A stretch of 64,000 nt of DNA, from positions 1-64,000 of IMG/VR virus record IMGVR_UViG_3300025379_000003; one strand, 5' to 3'. This document shows positions 55,816 to 64,000 of this stretch, piece by piece; within the stretch, counting starts at the first letter, position 1; every line of letters starts with the position of its first letter. The DNA comes from a virus. The notes beneath the pieces are model-generated. The model ran no database searches and was not told where the DNA came from. It saw only the letters and a program-made list of their open reading frames with translations. The translations under genes were made by a program, and so were the position numbers.

Positions 55816-57183
55816 ATTATTCAATATTTTTATGATGGCCAACTGCGCCGATATATCACTCAATTTATTCGACTGATGAGTAATTTCAGTTATAAAGATG
55901 CCACAGGTAAAATTACACAGGTACCAGTACGTTACGGCGACCTAAGTAGACAAGTGGGTCAAATACTGAGAAAGAACAGTGAAAATACAGTGCCCAGCGC
56001 ACCTTTGATTGCCTGCTACATCAAGGATATGAAGTATGATCGCACTAGACTACAGGATCCAACATTTGTCAGTACAGTCAATCTGCAACAACGTGCTATT
56101 GATGCCAATGGGAATTTGCTAAACACACAGGGTAATAATTACACTGTGGAAAGAATCATGCCCAGTCCCTATAAGGTAACTTTTGCCGCAGATATCTGGA
56201 CCAGTAATACTGATCAAAAATTTCAAATAATTGAACAAATTGCCATGGTGTTCAATCCTAGTTTAAATTTACAAACTACCGATAACTATGTGGACTGGAC
56301 CAGTCTTATCACGTTAACATTGACTGATCAAGGTAATTGGTCCAGCAGACAAATTCCTCAAGGACTGGAACAAGATATTGATATATCATCATTGGTTTTT
56401 GAAAGCCCTATATGGATTTCACCCCCAGCCAATGTCACACAACTAAACATTGTTACACAAATTATTTCCAATGTATTTGATGATACACAGGGATTGATAT
56501 CTGGACTAGAAGCAGGTTATGGTGCTCAAATATTTGGCACCCCAGATGTCAGTGTGGTCGTTACACCAACTGATTACAACTTGCTGGTTTTAGATGGTGT
56601 TGCTACTTTGCAGGCCAACACATTTACTAATTTAGATATAAATGCCAATCAGCCGCCAATTTCTTGGAACGCAGTATTAGGCTTGTATCCAGGAAAATTT
56701 ACAGCAGGGTTGAGTCAACTAAGATTAAAGAAACCCAACGGTTTAGAAATTGTGGCATTCATGACTCTAAGTCCAACAGATGAAACAAAGATGATATTAA
56801 ATTTTGATGCAGCCACCATACCTGAAAATACTATTATTGATGGAAGAGGTTCAGTGGATGCTGTTATTAATCCAGATACATTTAACCCCAGTGTCAAAGT
56901 AGCAGGCACTAGATATCTAATTTTAGAGGATATACACTCTGTGCCTGTGATAGGTCCGTCAGCATGGTTAAACAGTGATGGGTCAGGATTTGTTGCTCAT
57001 GCCAATGACATTATACAGTGGAATGGATCATCATGGAGTGTTATATTCAATTCTGCTGCCAGCACTACTGTAACATACATAACTAATGCTTATACGGGTA
57101 TACAATACATGTGGAACGGCACCGAGTGGGGCAAGAGTTACGATGGTGTATACGATAAGGCATCATGGCGGTTAATCCTTTAA
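55816..57183 (+). CDS. 15: Tail sheath stabiliser gp15-like, apparent AUU start, extended C-terminus
   Basis: 455 residues from ATT 55816. Residues before the first ATG (55876) read QYFYDGQLRRYITQFIRL and match the T4 gp15 N-terminus (YFYNSSFRRYATLMGDL), so translation must begin upstream. AAAGGAGG at 55785-55792 is brought to eight bases from ATT if the hairpin ACGGC-TTAAC-GCCGT forms. Core: YTVERIMPSPYKVTFAADIW, QIIEQIAMVFNPSLNLQTTD. T4 gp15 has 272 residues; the extra 180 form a probable surface domain. Confidence 0.85.
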   Translation: MIQYFYDGQLRRYITQFIRLMSNFSYKDATGKITQVPVRYGDLSRQVGQILRKNSENTVPSAPLIACYIKDMKYDRTRLQDPTFVSTVNLQQRAIDANGNLLNTQGNNYTVERIMPSPYKVTFAADIWTSNTDQKFQIIEQIAMVFNPSLNLQTTDNYVDWTSLITLTLTDQGNWSSRQIPQGLEQDIDISSLVFESPIWISPPANVTQLNIVTQIISNVFDDTQGLISGLEAGYGAQIFGTPDVSVVVTPTDYNLLVLDGVATLQANTFTNLDINANQPPISWNAVLGLYPGKFTAGLSQLRLKKPNGLEIVAFMTLSPTDETKMILNFDAATIPENTIIDGRGSVDAVINPDTFNPSVKVAGTRYLILEDIHSVPVIGPSAWLNSDGSGFVAHANDIIQWNGSSWSVIFNSAASTTVTYITNAYTGIQYMWNGTEWGKSYDGVYDKASWRLIL

Positions 57184-57605
57184 ATCAAATTATTTGTAGT
57201 GGCGGACTATTCCTTGCTGAGGACACCAAAAGGTTTCTATTACTGTTAAGAAATCAAGGTAAAACATCTGGTACTTGGGGACTAGTTGGTGGCAAAAAAG
57301 AACCCACCGATGTCACTGCTGTTGATGCGCTACATAGAGAAATATTGGAAGAAGTGGGCAAACCCCCTAAAATAAAAAAAATAGTTCCGTTAGAATTATT
57401 TGTGTCCAGCGATGATAATTTTCAATACAATACCTATGTGTTGATTGTTGAAAAGGAGTTTATTCCTGTACTAAATGACGAACATACTAGCTATGCTTGG
57501 TGTAGTTACAGTGCGTGGCCCAAACCCTTGCATTCGGGGGTAAAAAACAGTCTCAACAATCGAGTGGTCAAGGCCAAATTAGAATTGCTCTTGGACTTAA
57601 TTTAA
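57165..57605 (+). CDS. Nudix hydrolase
   Basis: 146 residues overlapping the gp15 end by 19 bases. VGGKKEPTDVTAVDALHREI followed by LEEVG is a Nudix box with the REILEEVG core intact; the first part deviates by one residue from the consensus spacing. It would hydrolyse a nucleoside diphosphate derivative; T4-like phages often carry one. Confidence 0.85.
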   Translation: MAVNPLNQIICSGGLFLAEDTKRFLLLLRNQGKTSGTWGLVGGKKEPTDVTAVDALHREILEEVGKPPKIKKIVPLELFVSSDDNFQYNTYVLIVEKEFIPVLNDEHTSYAWCSYSAWPKPLHSGVKNSLNNRVVKAKLELLLDLI

Positions 57606-57618
57606 TTTATAATTAACT

Positions 57619-58806
57619 ATGAAAAAAAGAATGTTAGTAATTGGAGTAGGCTCTGCTGGTATTTTGACACTGAGTCAAATGCTAGAAGGGTTGGGTGACG
57701 ATTGGGAAATACATTCTGTACATGATCCAAAAATACCAATCTTAGGGGTTGGTGAAGCAACCAGTACTCTTGCGCCCAATGCTCTATTCAAAGGCACAGA
57801 TTTTATTATTGCTAGGGACAGTCATCATTTAGATGCCACGGTAAAATTCAGTGTCAAATATTCAAATTGGCGTGAGCATAGTTTTCATAGTTGGTTAATC
57901 CCCCAGGCCTATGCGTTGCATTTTGATAATACACGTCTTAAAGATTTTGCCTTCATGAGGTTTAAAGAAAAGTATCCTACTAGATTTGTTATTCATGAAG
58001 GTACTGTGGATTATTTTAAAAACACTGAACGATCTGTTGAAGTTTCCATCAATAATCAAATAAGTCAATACGATTATGTTATTGACTGCGGTGGGTTCCC
58101 CAAAGACTATAAGGGGTATACCATGATTGATCTACCGCTGAATAGCGCACTGGTCACTGCTATACAGAAGCCTGGAGATTGGAACTACACACATCATTGG
58201 GCACACAAACATGGATGGATGTTTGGCATCCCACTTCAATCTAGACAAGGGTGGGGATATATGTACAACAGCGACATAACATCTAAGAATGATGCTATTG
58301 AAGACGTTTGTGATATTTTACAATTAGATCCTGAAGAAACTAATTTTAGAGAGTACGCATTCAATCCTTATTATGCCACTGATAATTTGATAGATGGTAG
58401 AATATTAAAAAATGGCAATAGATTTATGTTCTTTGAACCCATGGAAGCTATGTCAATGGAATATTACACTAGCCTAAACATGAGATATCTATTGATGATT
58501 AATGGCAAAGTATCCAAAAAAGCCTTGATAAAATACACTAGAGAAGATATGGAATCATTGATTATGTTTTATCGATTCATATATCACGGTGGGTCTACTT
58601 ATGATACCAAATTTTGGCAAACAACCAAAGAAAAAACATCTTATTATTTAAAGAACACACCCCAATTTCAAACAGCCGTCGATTACTACAAAAATAATTA
58701 TGAAGATTTAAAAAGACAAGGCGGTAATATGATCATTGCGCCATTTGATGTCTATGTATGGCGAATATTTGATCGAGAATTAGGATATAATTATTTTGAC
58801 AAATAA
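57619..58806 (+). CDS. Flavin-dependent tryptophan-halogenase-like enzyme
   Basis: 395 residues. FAD-binding GVGSAG (9-14), the GEAT motif (GVGEATSTL, 43-51), and VKFSVKYSNW with K76 at the place of the catalytic lysine of halogenases. The WxWxIP motif is GWMFGIP (second W replaced by F202). Shorter than bacterial enzymes (about 500). Family members chlorinate or brominate indoles; the substrate and whether activity persists are unknown. Ends at a bidirectional terminator. Confidence 0.8.
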   Translation: MKKRMLVIGVGSAGILTLSQMLEGLGDDWEIHSVHDPKIPILGVGEATSTLAPNALFKGTDFIIARDSHHLDATVKFSVKYSNWREHSFHSWLIPQAYALHFDNTRLKDFAFMRFKEKYPTRFVIHEGTVDYFKNTERSVEVSINNQISQYDYVIDCGGFPKDYKGYTMIDLPLNSALVTAIQKPGDWNYTHHWAHKHGWMFGIPLQSRQGWGYMYNSDITSKNDAIEDVCDILQLDPEETNFREYAFNPYYATDNLIDGRILKNGNRFMFFEPMEAMSMEYYTSLNMRYLLMINGKVSKKALIKYTREDMESLIMFYRFIYHGGSTYDTKFWQTTKEKTSYYLKNTPQFQTAVDYYKNNYEDLKRQGGNMIIAPFDVYVWRIFDRELGYNYFDK

Positions 58807-58832
58807 AAAAGCCCCAATGAATGGGGCTTTTT
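58805..58832. terminator. Bidirectional rho-independent terminator
   Basis: A-run, GCCCC (58811-58815), AATGAAT, GGGGC (58823-58827), T-run. It separates the halogenase and the convergent virion gene. Confidence 0.9.
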
Positions 58833-58852
58833 AGTTTTCAGTCAATCACTGA

Positions 58853-59068
58853 TTAGTTAACAACTTTGCTACCCAATGGACCTTGAGGAGCATCAGCATT
58901 TGGGGCCATGCCCATTGCGCCACCTTGTTGTTGAACTTGTGGTTGTGCCTGACGAGCTAGTTCGTCGATTACACGACGGCTTAGTTTGTGAGGCATTTCA
59001 TCCAAACCTTGGATGATAATGTTAAATGTGTTGATGTCAACACTTAATTCGATCATTTGATCATTCAT
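58853..59068 (-). CDS. Small helical virion-type protein
   Basis: 71 residues, AAGGAG before the ATG. MNDQMIELSVDINTFNIIIQ and ELARQAQPQVQQQGGAMGMA: helical then a Gln/Gly/Met tail. No family recognised; expressed with the fibre-proximal genes. Confidence 0.76.
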   Translation of the reverse strand: MNDQMIELSVDINTFNIIIQGLDEMPHKLSRRVIDELARQAQPQVQQQGGAMGMAPNADAPQGPLGSKVVN

Positions 59069-59145
59069 ACCTTTTTCTCCTTATTTTGCAAAATAGGTAA
59101 CAATACTTATACTTTAGGATTGGCCAGATTTAATATCTTGAGTTA

Positions 59146-59556
59146 TCAAACTGGAGGAGGAGCAACTGTAGATGTACTTGCCCATGGCAATGTTGGTTCA
59201 GCAGTGGCATTAACTTTTTCATCTAAGGCTTTAAAAATTTGCTCTTGGATGTGTTCGGCATAACTGCCAACTACTATATCTTTAACCCAACTCAATACAG
59301 TATCTTCATCTAGATCACTGAATTGAATGAACGGATCTGGAGATCCAATGCTGGTAAATGGTGTTGCTCCGCGGAAACTGCCTTCATTTCCGTGTTGATC
59401 AGTAGCAGTTAGATTCCACTGAGCATGAATTACAGAATTGGTATTAGTACCTTCTGTTTTGGTTTTTAATGTGTGAACAGACCAACTGTACGTAACGGTG
59501 CTGGTTGACCCGTCAGTGAAAGTTAATACTGTTGATGATGGAATATCAGTTGCCAT
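59146..59556 (-). CDS. Conserved phage protein of unknown function
   Basis: 136 residues: VTYSWSVHTLKTKTEGTNTN, VIHAQWNLTATDQHGNEGSF and DEDTVLSWVKDIVVGSYAEH are typical of a conserved T4-like phage family near fibre genes. Has AGGAG and an upstream TAAATA near 59590. Function unknown. Confidence 0.8.
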   Translation of the reverse strand: MATDIPSSTVLTFTDGSTSTVTYSWSVHTLKTKTEGTNTNSVIHAQWNLTATDQHGNEGSFRGATPFTSIGSPDPFIQFSDLDEDTVLSWVKDIVVGSYAEHIQEQIFKALDEKVNATAEPTLPWASTSTVAPPPV

Positions 59557-59596
59557 TATTTGTCTCCTAAAGATATGTTGGCTTATTATTGTTTAT

Positions 59597-59941
59597 TTAT
59601 GTAGATGTAGTTATGTTGGTAACTGTGTTTGTAGCACTGGTTGCCGCAGCCAAAGCTGCCGCTGCCGCCAAGGCAATTGCCGCTTGTTCTTGTGCTGTAT
59701 CCGCAAAAAATATACCCCAAACAGCTTGAGTTACAGTGGATTCACTGGAAATATCACTGTTTGCTTTCAATCTATTTGATACTAGCTGTGTTGTTGTAAC
59801 ATTGGTATCAGAGTCCGTATAACTAACTAGACTATCTACAAAAAATACATCTTCTTTTTCAGCAACCAAGCCTATTGTAGGCTGTGTTGATGCAGCGTGG
59901 AATCTAATACCCACTACTTCTGAAGTTTTAGTAATCGCCAT
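59597..59941 (-). CDS. Small virion-type protein with alanine-rich end
   Basis: 114 residues. VVGIRFHAASTQPTIGLVAE then DVFFVDSLVSYTDSDTNVTT; C-terminal AAAAALAAATSATNTVTNIT. Encoded between the fibre and the 59146 gene, with a weak AAGGAAA site. Unknown. Confidence 0.74.
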   Translation of the reverse strand: MAITKTSEVVGIRFHAASTQPTIGLVAEKEDVFFVDSLVSYTDSDTNVTTTQLVSNRLKANSDISSESTVTQAVWGIFFADTAQEQAAIALAAAAALAAATSATNTVTNITTST

Positions 59942-59944
59942 TTG

Positions 59945-62900
59945 TTAATTTCCTTTAAGCATATTTAACTCAGATCGCAGATCCTCAATTTCTTTCTTCA
60001 AATCTTTGATAGCTTCAATGAAAAGTCCAGCCAAGTTACCGTAGTTAACTCCATATCTATCAGTATTTTTAGAGTATGAAACTACTTCTGGAACTGTCGC
60101 CATTATTTCTTGAGCAATAACACCTAATTCTCTAGAATTTAGAGTACTAGTGTATCCTGATTCTTCGCCCTCTGGTCGATCAGTTCTGTTGTAGTATACC
60201 CCGCGAAGTTGTGTAACTTTTCCTAGAGCATTATCAATTGTGATAATATTTTCTTTACTACGAGCATCAGAATAAGCATACACGTTACTGGTGGCATATA
60301 CTGTACCGTTGACAAATAACGCATAGCTACTGTTGTTACCACCATTAATACCCACAGTGGAATTACCGGGTTGTCCGTAGATTGCCCAGCCGCCGCCGGC
60401 ATTATAGATACCCCATGTACCGCCATTACCCATGAATGTGGTATTACCATACTGGATATTATAGCCTTGCCAGCCGTTTACTCCACCGCCGTATGTGGAT
60501 ACATTACCATAACTTCCATAGCCGTTGACTGATACTAGCCCATAACCATAACTTTGGAAGTACAGTCCAGTCTGTCCCTGTGGTCTAAACCAGTTGTCTG
60601 CCAAAACATAACTTAACTGGCTAGTGCTATTTGGGTCAATATAATAACCACTGTTATTATTATCGTAACCAATGGTAAAATAGATGCTGCCATAGCTGTT
60701 ATAGCCCGTATAGTTGCCACTGTTTAAGTAGTAGACCCAACCACTCCAGTTACCGTTACTAACGTTACGCTGTGCCAGTCTATTGGCGTTATCTTCCCAA
60801 CCCCATGCTACCTGTGTGCCCCAATAGCCGCCGCCGTTGGTATGACGATAGTTGGTATTGAACCACCATGTATTGCCTGGGTTGGCTGTGCCGCCTGGAA
60901 TATCTCCCACATAGCTATAGCGTTCAGCAGTAGTGTTGTAGAAATCACTGTAGTAGTTGTAAGCACCGCCATAGGATCCCGCAAGCTGTGCTCCGCTGGA
61001 AGTTGGCCCACCCAAGGCGTTGGCATTAATATAATTTAATCTGCTATTACCGTTAGGGTCGCAGAAGTAACCACTATCATTGGTGTCATACATGATAGTG
61101 GCATATATCTGATTGGCACTATACATATAGTTGTTGGCCTGTATGTAAGAGAACACACTAGTACCACGTGGCTGCATATAGTAGCCAGTATTATTAATAT
61201 CGTAGTAGATGTTGGCACGAATTTGGTTGTCAATGGCAAAGTTAGTACCGCTGGCATACATCCAGCTGTTACCATAGTTAGGACCATCTAGATCCAATAC
61301 TGTGGCATTACCACGTAGTCGCAGACCATAGTAGCTGGCCACTTGTACCATACCAGCGCCAATCCAACCACCCACGTTGCTTTGACCTATACCGTACCAT
61401 GGTGCGCCACTGACTCTGTCACCTTGACTACTGGCAAAGCGAACACCACCACCGGAAAATATTGAATACATGTAGCTGTCACCGGCTGGTTGTACGTAAT
61501 AGCTTGTGTTGTTGTAGTCATAGTGGGCACCGTACATGAATAAACTACTTTGTATACGCACGTTGTCATCACCACCTCCAATCCACATCATTCTTGTACC
61601 AGTGGCTATGTTCCAGAAACTGGTGCCAGAGTCATAAGCATGGTGACTGTAGTGTCTTATACCAGTATAAAACTGGATGTATAAGGGCTGTGTCCAACCA
61701 CCCGTGGGTTTGAAGATCGCGTAGTTGGTGTCGTTGCCGTTATAGCCCAAGCCCACCAAGTTGTAGGTACTGATGGAGCCTTCGTCTGAGTAACCTAGAT
61801 ATATACCCATAGCACCACTGCGTGTAGATAGATAACTTAATACAGATTGTCCGCTGGCCTTTAGGTAATATCCAGTGTTGGCATAGTCGTAATAGTAACC
61901 ACTTACGTAGTGACTTCCGTTGGTATATGAACTGCCCCCGTTCTGCATACTGTTGGCAATACTGAGATAACCGTTGGAGCTGGCGTTCATGCCTATGGGG
62001 TTCCAGCTGTTGGCGTTGTCACCGGCAAACAAACTTCCGTCTACTTGGACAGACAGTTGCCCAGGACCCGAACTGAATGTGAACAATTGACTTCCACTTC
62101 CGCCATTGTAGCCAATACCAGTTACAGAGTTATTCCCACCTACGTTTCCACCCCATTGGTTACCAAAGTAGAAGTTACCACCGCCACCGTTGCTACTGGC
62201 TGGGATAAAGTTACCCTGCATATATAACGTACTGAAGTTTGAAGTACCAGCTGGAGAACAATAATATCCACTATTGTTATAATCATAGAATACACCGTGG
62301 AATACGTTGTTGTTGAAGTAGAATGGAGCACTGTTAGAGTAAATGTGTGCGTAGCTACCGTTAGCAGGACCAAATTCAATCCAACCGTAGGGAGTATTAT
62401 GTCTCCATCCCCAATCACCGCTGGCAAAATAGTAACCACTGTTACCGTAGTCGATACTGCTTAAACGGCTACGGCTATTAGGATCTACAAAATAAGTACT
62501 ATCGTTGGCATCGTAGAAAATAGGACTTGTTGTACTAGTACCAGCATATAATCTACCGTTGAAGTAGGCCTCACCGTTGTTGGTAATACTGGCCACGTTG
62601 GCATTTGTACTTGCGTTGTAGAATACCCAAGCACGACCACTAGTATCCATACTAAAGTATGTACCATAGCCATCTGACTGATAACCGTGTGTACCGTTTA
62701 AGTATGGACCGTATTTGAAAGCCATGTAACTGGTACTTGCGCCAGCACTGGTCCAGAAACTAATACCACCATAATATCGAGTACTGTTATTACCGTTAGG
62801 GTTAGTTACAATATCAGCATAGTTGTAATGAGTAACAGTGTACAATACGTTAAGGTTACTAGTACCCCTGGGAACAACATAATAACCAGTGTTATTGTTA

Positions 62901-64000
62901 TCGTAAATTGTACCGTTAGCGTAAATTGTACCCATTAAGTATATAGGACCATTACGATAGTAGTTTAAGTATGTACCATAACTACTACTTAAACTTTCTA
63001 AGTGTAGGTTACCACTAGTAGCCGCAATTTGCGCATAACTACCGTCAATACCGTTTCCACCAATCAATAAGTATTGTCCCCACGAACTGTTTGGACCAAA
63101 CTGCCAACGGCCGTTGCTGTTTACACTACCAGAGTTGATAGTTAACGCATTAAAGACAGACGTACCACTTGGGATTGCATAGTAACCAGTGTTGTTCCAG
63201 TCATAGAATATTGGACTTCTAAAACTGTTGTTGTACATGGCGCCAGCAAAACCTGTGTTTTGACCAGTCATGTAAAAATACATGCTACCGTAGTTTGTGG
63301 CCAATGTTGGGGTATTGCCTGTCAGCGGGCTCATCCAAATCCAGTTACTTGCGTTGTTGTCCTGAATCTGTAGCGCACTGGTCCAAGCACCTGGATATGA
63401 TCCCAAATTCAACAGAGAAGTATTACTACGTTTAATGGTCAATGTTTGACCCATTGAGTTACTACTACCTGTCGAGCTACTGCCGTTAGGTGTGTTAATA
63501 ACCATGGAAGTTTGACGGTTTACACGTAGGACTTTCCATCCGCTGATATAAGTTGTTCCGCCACCAGTATAATTGAACAATGCCTGTGGTGTCCAATATT
63601 TTGCGCCAGTTTTAAATGTACCGTAAGTACTACTGCTGAATCCAGTGATATATCCGTAGTATTTTGTCCAGCTAGAGCCGGGGTTATTACCAACCATAAC
63701 CCAATAACCGTAACTACCTGGGTTACCGCCTAGGTTACCAAAACTTTCGTTGTAATCAATAGAACCCATATAGTGGCCGTTACTGCCGCTAACGTTTCTG
63801 ATCCAAACTTCCATGTAGAACATATCGTCCACACTGTCAATTGGAATCATTGGGAAGCCAGAACCGTAGGTATTTGAACCCACGTTGACTCCACCCACAA
63901 TACTGATAGCATATCCGCCTGGTGCTGTGCTGTCTGCTACCCAGCTGACATTGCTGTTACCAAAATACGTTTGAAGTTCAGTGTTGTCCCAAGTTGGATC
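59945..64000 (-). CDS. Long tail fibre with YDxNNxGYY repeats and S74 chaperone, 5' end outside the window
   Basis: The frame remains open to the window edge, so the N-terminus is missing; over 1350 residues are visible. It carries nine irregular repeats of the type YDYNNSGYYCSPAGTSNFST, each about 90-150 residues apart. The end is an intramolecular chaperone of the peptidase S74 type: SDARSKENI (catalytic Ser in SDxR), ELGVIAQEIMATVPEV and a coiled coil. It autocleaves after trimerisation. Likely the main receptor-binding fibre. Confidence 0.9.
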   Translation of the reverse strand, partial: DPTWDNTELQTYFGNSNVSWVADSTAPGGYAISIVGGVNVGSNTYGSGFPMIPIDSVDDMFYMEVWIRNVSGSNGHYMGSIDYNESFGNLGGNPGSYGYWVMVGNNPGSSWTKYYGYITGFSSSTYGTFKTGAKYWTPQALFNYTGGGTTYISGWKVLRVNRQTSMVINTPNGSSSTGSSNSMGQTLTIKRSNTSLLNLGSYPGAWTSALQIQDNNASNWIWMSPLTGNTPTLATNYGSMYFYMTGQNTGFAGAMYNNSFRSPIFYDWNNTGYYAIPSGTSVFNALTINSGSVNSNGRWQFGPNSSWGQYLLIGGNGIDGSYAQIAATSGNLHLESLSSSYGTYLNYYRNGPIYLMGTIYANGTIYDNNNTGYYVVPRGTSNLNVLYTVTHYNYADIVTNPNGNNSTRYYGGISFWTSAGASTSYMAFKYGPYLNGTHGYQSDGYGTYFSMDTSGRAWVFYNASTNANVASITNNGEAYFNGRLYAGTSTTSPIFYDANDSTYFVDPNSRSRLSSIDYGNSGYYFASGDWGWRHNTPYGWIEFGPANGSYAHIYSNSAPFYFNNNVFHGVFYDYNNSGYYCSPAGTSNFSTLYMQGNFIPASSNGGGGNFYFGNQWGGNVGGNNSVTGIGYNGGSGSQLFTFSSGPGQLSVQVDGSLFAGDNANSWNPIGMNASSNGYLSIANSMQNGGSSYTNGSHYVSGYYYDYANTGYYLKASGQSVLSYLSTRSGAMGIYLGYSDEGSISTYNLVGLGYNGNDTNYAIFKPTGGWTQPLYIQFYTGIRHYSHHAYDSGTSFWNIATGTRMMWIGGGDDNVRIQSSLFMYGAHYDYNNTSYYVQPAGDSYMYSIFSGGGVRFASSQGDRVSGAPWYGIGQSNVGGWIGAGMVQVASYYGLRLRGNATVLDLDGPNYGNSWMYASGTNFAIDNQIRANIYYDINNTGYYMQPRGTSVFSYIQANNYMYSANQIYATIMYDTNDSGYFCDPNGNSRLNYINANALGGPTSSGAQLAGSYGGAYNYYSDFYNTTAERYSYVGDIPGGTANPGNTWWFNTNYRHTNGGGYWGTQVAWGWEDNANRLAQRNVSNGNWSGWVYYLNSGNYTGYNSYGSIYFTIGYDNNNSGYYIDPNSTSQLSYVLADNWFRPQGQTGLYFQSYGYGLVSVNGYGSYGNVSTYGGGVNGWQGYNIQYGNTTFMGNGGTWGIYNAGGGWAIYGQPGNSTVGINGGNNSSYALFVNGTVYATSNVYAYSDARSKENIITIDNALGKVTQLRGVYYNRTDRPEGEESGYTSTLNSRELGVIAQEIMATVPEVVSYSKNTDRYGVNYGNLAGLFIEAIKDLKKEIEDLRSELNMLKGN

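Noticed and set aside
55832-55876. 14-codon ORF MMANCADISLNLFD before the gp15 ATG
   Set aside because: Out of frame with the gp15 N-terminus that matches T4; its ATGs have no ribosome site. The YFY-RRY frame explains the DNA better.
60808-62439. Several minus-strand ORFs of 60-100 codons inside the fibre gene
   Set aside because: Out-of-frame shadows of the repetitive fibre sequence.
59945-63898. CRISPR-like array from regularly spaced similar segments
   Set aside because: The repeats are coding, degenerate at DNA level and part of the fibre protein (YDxNNxGYY).
1-64000. Integrase, repressor or attachment site indicating a temperate phage
   Set aside because: None seen; gene content is that of a lytic T4-like phage.

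Overview
The window is part of a large T4-like (myovirus) phage genome. The diagnostic set is gp41 helicase, gp61 primase, UvsW, UvsX, UvsY, gp32, terminase subunits gp16 and gp17, gp4 head completion protein, gp18 sheath, gp19 tube, neck proteins gp13 and gp14, sheath stabiliser gp15, and a long S74-type tail fibre. There is no integrase, ribosomal RNA, IS element or CRISPR array. The host is probably Gram-negative: the phage carries ADP-heptose synthesis enzymes, a TctA/TctC solute transporter with a Sec signal peptide, and consensus sigma-70 promoters. A freshwater or marine proteobacterium fits the Tct genes, but that is inference.

Layout. Positions 1-1500: two glycine-rich adhesin-like genes on the minus strand, the first cut by the window edge. 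2.0-3.9 kb: a tightly overlapping operon with five paralogues of one small protein family, whose conserved C-terminal codons also supply the Shine-Dalgarno of the next gene. 4.5-15.5 kb: an early region of many very small genes, two tRNAs (Met CAT, Asp GTC) and a probable structured RNA. With the promoter at 1976, this part of the genome carries 22 near-perfect TTGACA/TATAAT promoters, each usually followed by the same short leader and an AGGAGC ribosome site. The block ends at a strong terminator at 15434. 15.7-25.4 kb: accessory and metabolic genes (2OG-Fe(II) oxygenase-like, nucleotidase, AsnB-like PP-loop enzyme, sulfotransferase-like and methyltransferase proteins, TctA, TctC, AlgH-like). 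25.4-39.9 kb, minus strand: replication and recombination genes, with an ADP-heptose module (HldE kinase half, HldE nucleotidyltransferase half, HldD epimerase, cupin) inside. 40-54.4 kb, minus strand: packaging, head and tail genes. 54.4-58.8 kb, plus strand: a homing-endonuclease remnant, gp14, gp15, a Nudix hydrolase and a flavin halogenase. 58.8-64 kb, minus strand: small virion-type proteins and the fibre.

Two promoter classes are visible. Early genes use host-type sigma-70 promoters. Many late genes have a T4-like late motif (TAAATA), and in seven cases exactly five bases separate it from the ATG, which predicts leaderless mRNAs if the T4 start-site rule holds. gp14 and gp15 both lack a usable ATG, GTG or TTG at the homology-supported N-terminus and appear to begin at AUU codons behind good Shine-Dalgarno sequences.

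Function calls rest on motif and family recognition from the translated sequence, without database searches; many small genes remain of unknown function.
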